Assembly: GCF_023073415.1 (NCBI RefSeq)
Contig: NZ_JADPJL010000008.1
Location: forward strand, 62,001-126,000
Origin: Bradyrhizobium sp. 190
GTDB taxonomy: Bacteria; Pseudomonadota; Alphaproteobacteria; Rhizobiales; Xanthobacteraceae
Length of the DNA stretch: 64,000 nt
Reading direction: 5' to 3'
The notes beneath the pieces are model-generated. The model saw nothing but the letters and a program-made list of their open reading frames with translations. It did no database searches and was not told the origin of the DNA. Below are positions 60,085-64,000 of the stretch, one piece after another (the stretch's first letter is position 1; the number at the start of each line of letters is the position of its first letter). The position numbers were made by a program, and so were the translations under genes.

Positions 60085-62858
60085 ATGCGGCCTTCGCGGC
60101 GCGAGTTTCTGAACTGGGTATCGGCGAGCGGCATTGCGCTCAGCCTTGCGCGTCTCGGTGCGGCGGAAGCCGCTGGCCTGCCGCCGCGCGCGTCGCTTCC
60201 GGGGCGCGCGAACTGGAACCCGGCCGCCAATGGCGCGGGCCGCGTCGACGGCGCGGCCAAGGTAACCGGCGCGAAGCTCTACGCATCCGACTTCCGTGCC
60301 GCCGATCTTCCGGGCTGGCCGGCCAATACCTCGCACGCGATGCTCATCCGCGCGCCGGATGCGACACACGTTTATCTTGGAATGGATCTTGCGCGGCTTG
60401 GCGGCGCGATGAAACCGTCGGTCGTGGTGACATCAGCCGATCTCGACAAGATCGGCACGCGCGTTCCCGAATTCTACACCGGCGACTTGTTCTGCCCGGT
60501 CGGCAAGACACCGCTCTATCTGGGGCAGCCAGTCGGGCTGTTGATCTTCGAGACGTTCGACGCCTTCGATCAGGCGCGCCTCGCCTTGCGCGATGGAACG
60601 TTCGTGAGGTTCGGCGAGGAAACCGGCCCCGTTGCCATGCCGGCCTATGGCGCCTATCGCTTCACGCGCGTGGCGGGTCCGACGCCGGAAGCGCCCGATG
60701 TCTATTCGCCGATCCTGGCCGGCTGGGTCAGCCCGGGACGGTCGCAGAACGCGCCGTTTCCGATATGGTCGCCGGCTGCGAAGGACACCGAGGCTTCCTA
60801 CGCCAAGGCCGCGATCCATGGCGAGCGGATCCGGGCTGAACTGGCGGCCAAAAATCCGAATCTTCTGGTGCTCGATCGCGAGTTCGAAACCCAATCGGTC
60901 GATCCGATGTTCCTCGAACCGGAGACCGGCCTCGCGTGGTACAGCAGGAACAGCGGCAGCCTCGAGCTCGTGCTTGGCGTGCAGTCGCCCTATGAGGCGG
61001 CGGAGTCGATCGCGCATCTGCTTGGCGAGGCCCGCGCTCCCTTTAAGCCGATGCAGATCAATACGCAGTTCACCTATATGGGCGGCGGCTTCGGCGGTCG
61101 CGATCACACGCCGTTTGTGCTGTATGTGGCGCTGGCGGCGATGTTCTTCCCCGGTCATCCCGTGCGGCTGGCGCATGACCGCTATCAGCAGTTTCAGGGC
61201 GGTATCAAGCGCCACGCCTTCAAGATGCGTTCGCGGATCGGGGTCGATCGGGCAAGCGGAAAAATTCAGGCTTTCGCTGCGGACCACGTCCTCGATGGCG
61301 GCGGCCTGGCCAATTTCTCGATCAATGTGGCAACCGTCGGCGCGACCGCCGCGATCGGCATTTATGATGTGCTGAAGGTCGACGTGACCACGGTTGCCGT
61401 TCATTCGCGCGGAGTGACCGCGGGATCGATGCGCGGTTACGGCACGCTGCAAACGATGACTGCACTGGAAGCGCTGGTTGACGAAGTGGCGGCTGCCCTG
61501 CCGCTTGATCCGATCGAGTTCCGGCGGCGCAATGCGCTCGCGCCCAAGGGCCGGACCATGACGGGCAATCCCTACGGCGTTTCGGTCCGCACCACTGAAA
61601 TCCTCGACAAGCTCGAGAAGTATCCGATCTGGCAGCAGCGCGCGCGGCAGAAATCGGCCGCGCCGCAGGGCATGCTCGTCGGCACCGGCGTTGCGTGTGT
61701 CACCAAGGATTACGGCACCGGCGCCGATTGTTCGCTGGGACGTGTCGAACTGTCTCCCGACGGCAAAATCACGATCTATTGCGATCATACCGAGATGGGC
61801 AACGGCATCGGCACCGCGCTTGCCAACCGGGTCGCGATTCATCTCGGTGCGGTCGCGGACGAGGTCTCGGTGGCGCGTGTCGACACATATGACGCGCTCG
61901 GATTGGTCACGTCGGGTGATCCCTATACGATGGACCAGAAGACACAGGACGCCGCGGAGAAAAATCTGCGCTGGGTGCCGGCGATCAGTTCGGCGACCAG
62001 TGCCTCGATCGGCGCGCATGTCGGTACCCACTCGGCCGCCGAAGCCGCGCGCGTCATCTTCCGTTTCGGGCTGTGGCCGGCGGCGCTGGAACTATGGCGC
62101 ATCGCTGCGAACGATCCGCGCGCAAGGACTGGGCGAAGGCGCAATGGAAGGACGGGCAACTCGTCATGCCCGGTCTTGCGCCGTTGCCGCTGGCGACCAT
62201 CGCCGCAAGAGCGCATGCGCGCAATCTCGTGACCGGGGCAGTGGCGCATAGCTTTTCCCGATGGGAATGGTCGCGCGCGCGTTTTCCTCTTTTTGGCGAA
62301 CAGTATCGCGCCGAGATCGACGCGCTGGCCTTGCGCAGGGGCAACGGCAAGTTCGAGCGCATCAACCGCGTCCGCGTCAAATTCCCGCCGACCGACAACA
62401 ACCGGATCGGCACCAGCTATACCTCGATGTGCGGCACGCTGGTCCGCATCGAGATCGAGCGCGCCACCGGCACGCTGCGCATTGCCAAAGCCTACAGCGT
62501 CTTCGAATGCGGCAAGGCGCTGGTGCCCGAGGTAGTGATGGGGCAGGCGCAGGGTGGCTTTGCGATGGGCGTCGGCTATGCCTTGCTTGAGACGCTGCCA
62601 CCCTTCGAAGGCGGCCCCGGCAACGGCCAGTGGAATCTCGGGCAATACCTCGTCGCGCGCGGATCCGATCTGCCGCTGCACGACCTCGAAATCGAAATGC
62701 TGCCGCCGCTGACCCCGGATGAGCCGCCGAAAGGCATGGCTGAGGTCGTGATGGTTCCGGTGGTGCCCGCCATCCTGAATGCGATTTTCGACGCGACCGG
62801 CCGCCGGTTTCAGTCCCTGCCGGTGACGACCAGCCTGCTCAAGGGAGTTTTGGCGTGA
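60085..62858 (+). pseudogene. Tat-exported molybdenum hydroxylase large subunit, frameshifted
   Basis: The product starts with a twin-arginine signal (PSRREFLNWVSASGIALSLA), so it should act in the periplasm, with molybdopterin domains like IorB-type enzymes (YMGGGFGGRDHTPFVLYVAL, AGSMRGYGTLQTMTALEALV). At about 62123 the frame breaks: AARVIFRFGLWPAALELWRI then drifts to a stop at 62232, while the next frame continues KDWAKAQWKDGQLVMPGLAP, MCGTLVRIEIERATGTLRIA and the catalytic region GMAEVVMVPVVPAILNAIFD. One missing base explains it. Without the end the enzyme would lack the active-site Glu. It may be a pseudogene or a sequencing error; the intact downstream genes favour the latter. The iron-sulfur subunit gene overlaps by four bases. 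Confidence 0.88.
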
Positions 62859-63379
62859 CCAAACTGAGTCTCACGATCAACGGCCGGGCGTACGGACCGG
62901 TCGAGGTGCGCGACGAACTCTCGATGAACGATTTCCTGCGCGAATATCTCGGCATGACCGGCACCAAGTTCGGCTGCGGCGCCGCGCAGTGCCTGAGTTG
63001 CGCCGTGATCGTCGATGATCCCGACGGCACCAGCTGCACCAGCCCGACCTGCATCGCCTCGGCAGCAAGTTTTGACGGCAAGACGATCCGCACCGTCGAG
63101 GGGCTTGCCAGGGATGGCGAACTCTCCGAGCTGCAGAAGGCCTTCATCCGGCACTTTGCCTTCCAGTGCGGCTATTGCACCGCGGGCTTCCTCAACGAGG
63201 GGCAAGTTCTGCTGGAGCGTCTGGCCAAGGCGCCCGTGAAACGCGCTGATCTCGAAAGCACCATCGCTGAAGCGCTCGATGGCCACATCTGCCGCTGCAC
63301 CGGCTACGTCAAATACCACGAGGCCGTGCGGGATGTGATCCTTGCAGATTCCAGGCGCTATCTCGTGGCCAACCAGTGA
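62855..63379 (+). CDS. [2Fe-2S] subunit of the Tat-exported hydroxylase
   Basis: The 174-residue protein has the ferredoxin-type site [17 protein letters not shown] with SCTSPTC, and the C-terminal CGYCTAGFL and CRCTGYVKY. It starts with GTG and overlaps the hydroxylase end (GTGA). It lacks its own signal, so it must be carried through the Tat pathway with the large subunit. Confidence 0.92.
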   Translation: MTKLSLTINGRAYGPVEVRDELSMNDFLREYLGMTGTKFGCGAAQCLSCAVIVDDPDGTSCTSPTCIASAASFDGKTIRTVEGLARDGELSELQKAFIRHFAFQCGYCTAGFLNEGQVLLERLAKAPVKRADLESTIAEALDGHICRCTGYVKYHEAVRDVILADSRRYLVANQ

Positions 63380-63401
63380 GCGGACGCGAAGGGCATTCGA
63401 T

Positions 63402-64000
63402 ATGAAATCGGAATTGCGGTTTCAGCTTGCGGCCGCCGTCCTCGCGGTCGCGGCGAGCATGACTACCGGTTACGCCGTCTCCCAGACTGCACCGCAATCG
63501 CTTGCGAGCCCGGAAAGCTTTGCGTCGATATCGGATACGGACGCACGATCGGCGGCCATGTTTAGTGAGCTGGGCAAGGTGCTGACCCATCCGCGCTGCA
63601 CGAATTGCCATCCCGCAACCGATCGGCCGAGGCAAGGCGACGAGGGGCGGCTGCACCAGCCGCCGGTCACGCGTGGCGCGGACGGCCATGGCCTTCCGGC
63701 GATGCGCTGCTCGACTTGCCACAAGCATGCGAACTTCGAACCCGGCCGTATGCCGGGCCATCCGGAATGGCACCTCGCACCGCGCGAAATGGCGTGGGAG
63801 GGCAAGACCGTCGCCGAAATCTGCGCCCAGCTCAAGGACCCTGCACGCAATGGCGGGCGCAAGCTCGAGGAACTCATCCATCATATCGGCGAAGACACGC
63901 TGGTTGGCTGGGCTTGGGCTCCCGGCGCCGGCCGCAGCCCCGTGCCCGGCACGCAGAAGCAAGCCGGAGCCCTGGTCGAGGCCTGGGTGAAGACCGGCGC
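63402..64000 (+). CDS. Diheme cytochrome c (partial)
   Basis: The gene runs off the right edge after about 200 codons. The product has a signal peptide ([18 protein letters not shown]) and two heme c sites, CTNCH and CSTCH, separated by about 40 residues. It follows the hydroxylase operon by 22 bp and probably accepts electrons from the periplasmic hydroxylase and passes them to the respiratory chain. Confidence 0.85.
   Translation, partial: MKSELRFQLAAAVLAVAASMTTGYAVSQTAPQSLASPESFASISDTDARSAAMFSELGKVLTHPRCTNCHPATDRPRQGDEGRLHQPPVTRGADGHGLPAMRCSTCHKHANFEPGRMPGHPEWHLAPREMAWEGKTVAEICAQLKDPARNGGRKLEELIHHIGEDTLVGWAWAPGAGRSPVPGTQKQAGALVEAWVKTG

Noticed and set aside
60433..62031. 532-codon minus-strand frame opposite the Tat-exported hydroxylase
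   Set aside because: Basic, His/Arg-rich sequence without any motif; antisense shadow of a real gene.

Overview
The window looks like a chromosomal stretch of a Bradyrhizobium-type alphaproteobacterium. This rests on the GC-rich coding sequence, the many short start/stop overlaps (ATGA, GTGA), a phasin, and the large set of periplasmic binding-protein transporters and molybdenum hydroxylases. No rRNA, tRNA or CRISPR array was seen. The left 22 kb is patchy: long non-coding stretches, gene remnants and atypical genes. The right 40 kb is densely packed with catabolic and transport operons.

1-9.1 kb is a nonribosomal-peptide-like locus on the minus strand. It holds the start of an NRPS with an asparagine-like specificity code, a free thioesterase with an N-terminal TubC-like docking domain, an Sfp-type phosphopantetheinyl transferase next to a small Cys-containing unknown, a CelD-type acetyltransferase, and an adenylation-carrier-thioesterase protein. 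Both thioesterases have Cys where Ser is usual. On the opposite strand lie the remains of another adenylation domain and of a luciferase-like monooxygenase. 9.6-22 kb mixes frameshifted genes (HNH-type protein, UDP-glucose dehydrogenase), a 53-residue-repeat coiled-coil protein, galE, two LuxR-type regulators (one with a degenerate receiver), a cupin/acetyltransferase pair, and debris of a type I secretion ATPase and a serine recombinase.

22.7-28 kb carries a 2-hydroxy-acid oxidase and many small genes: a phasin, small membrane proteins, two copies of a putative promoter-hairpin small RNA, and a compact phage-like cassette ending in a strong terminator. 28-36 kb looks like a catabolic module: a two-component flavin monooxygenase, a PuuE-like deacetylase and a luciferase-like oxidoreductase, divergent from a three-subunit molybdenum hydroxylase. 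36-43 kb has an alcohol dehydrogenase, a complete ABC importer with a phosphodiesterase, and a Bug-type binding protein.

43-64 kb has a MATE remnant and a Crp-type regulator. A long minus-strand series follows (read right to left): Bug-type binding protein, two-subunit molybdenum hydroxylase with a leaderless ModA-like protein, GntR regulator, TRAP importer, cyclase-family hydrolase and a Liv-type ABC importer. On the plus strand, the last operon encodes a secreted unknown, a Tat-exported molybdenum hydroxylase (frameshifted), its iron-sulfur subunit and a diheme cytochrome cut by the window end. The right half therefore appears devoted to taking up and oxidising small organic, probably heteroaromatic, compounds; the substrates cannot be read from sequence.
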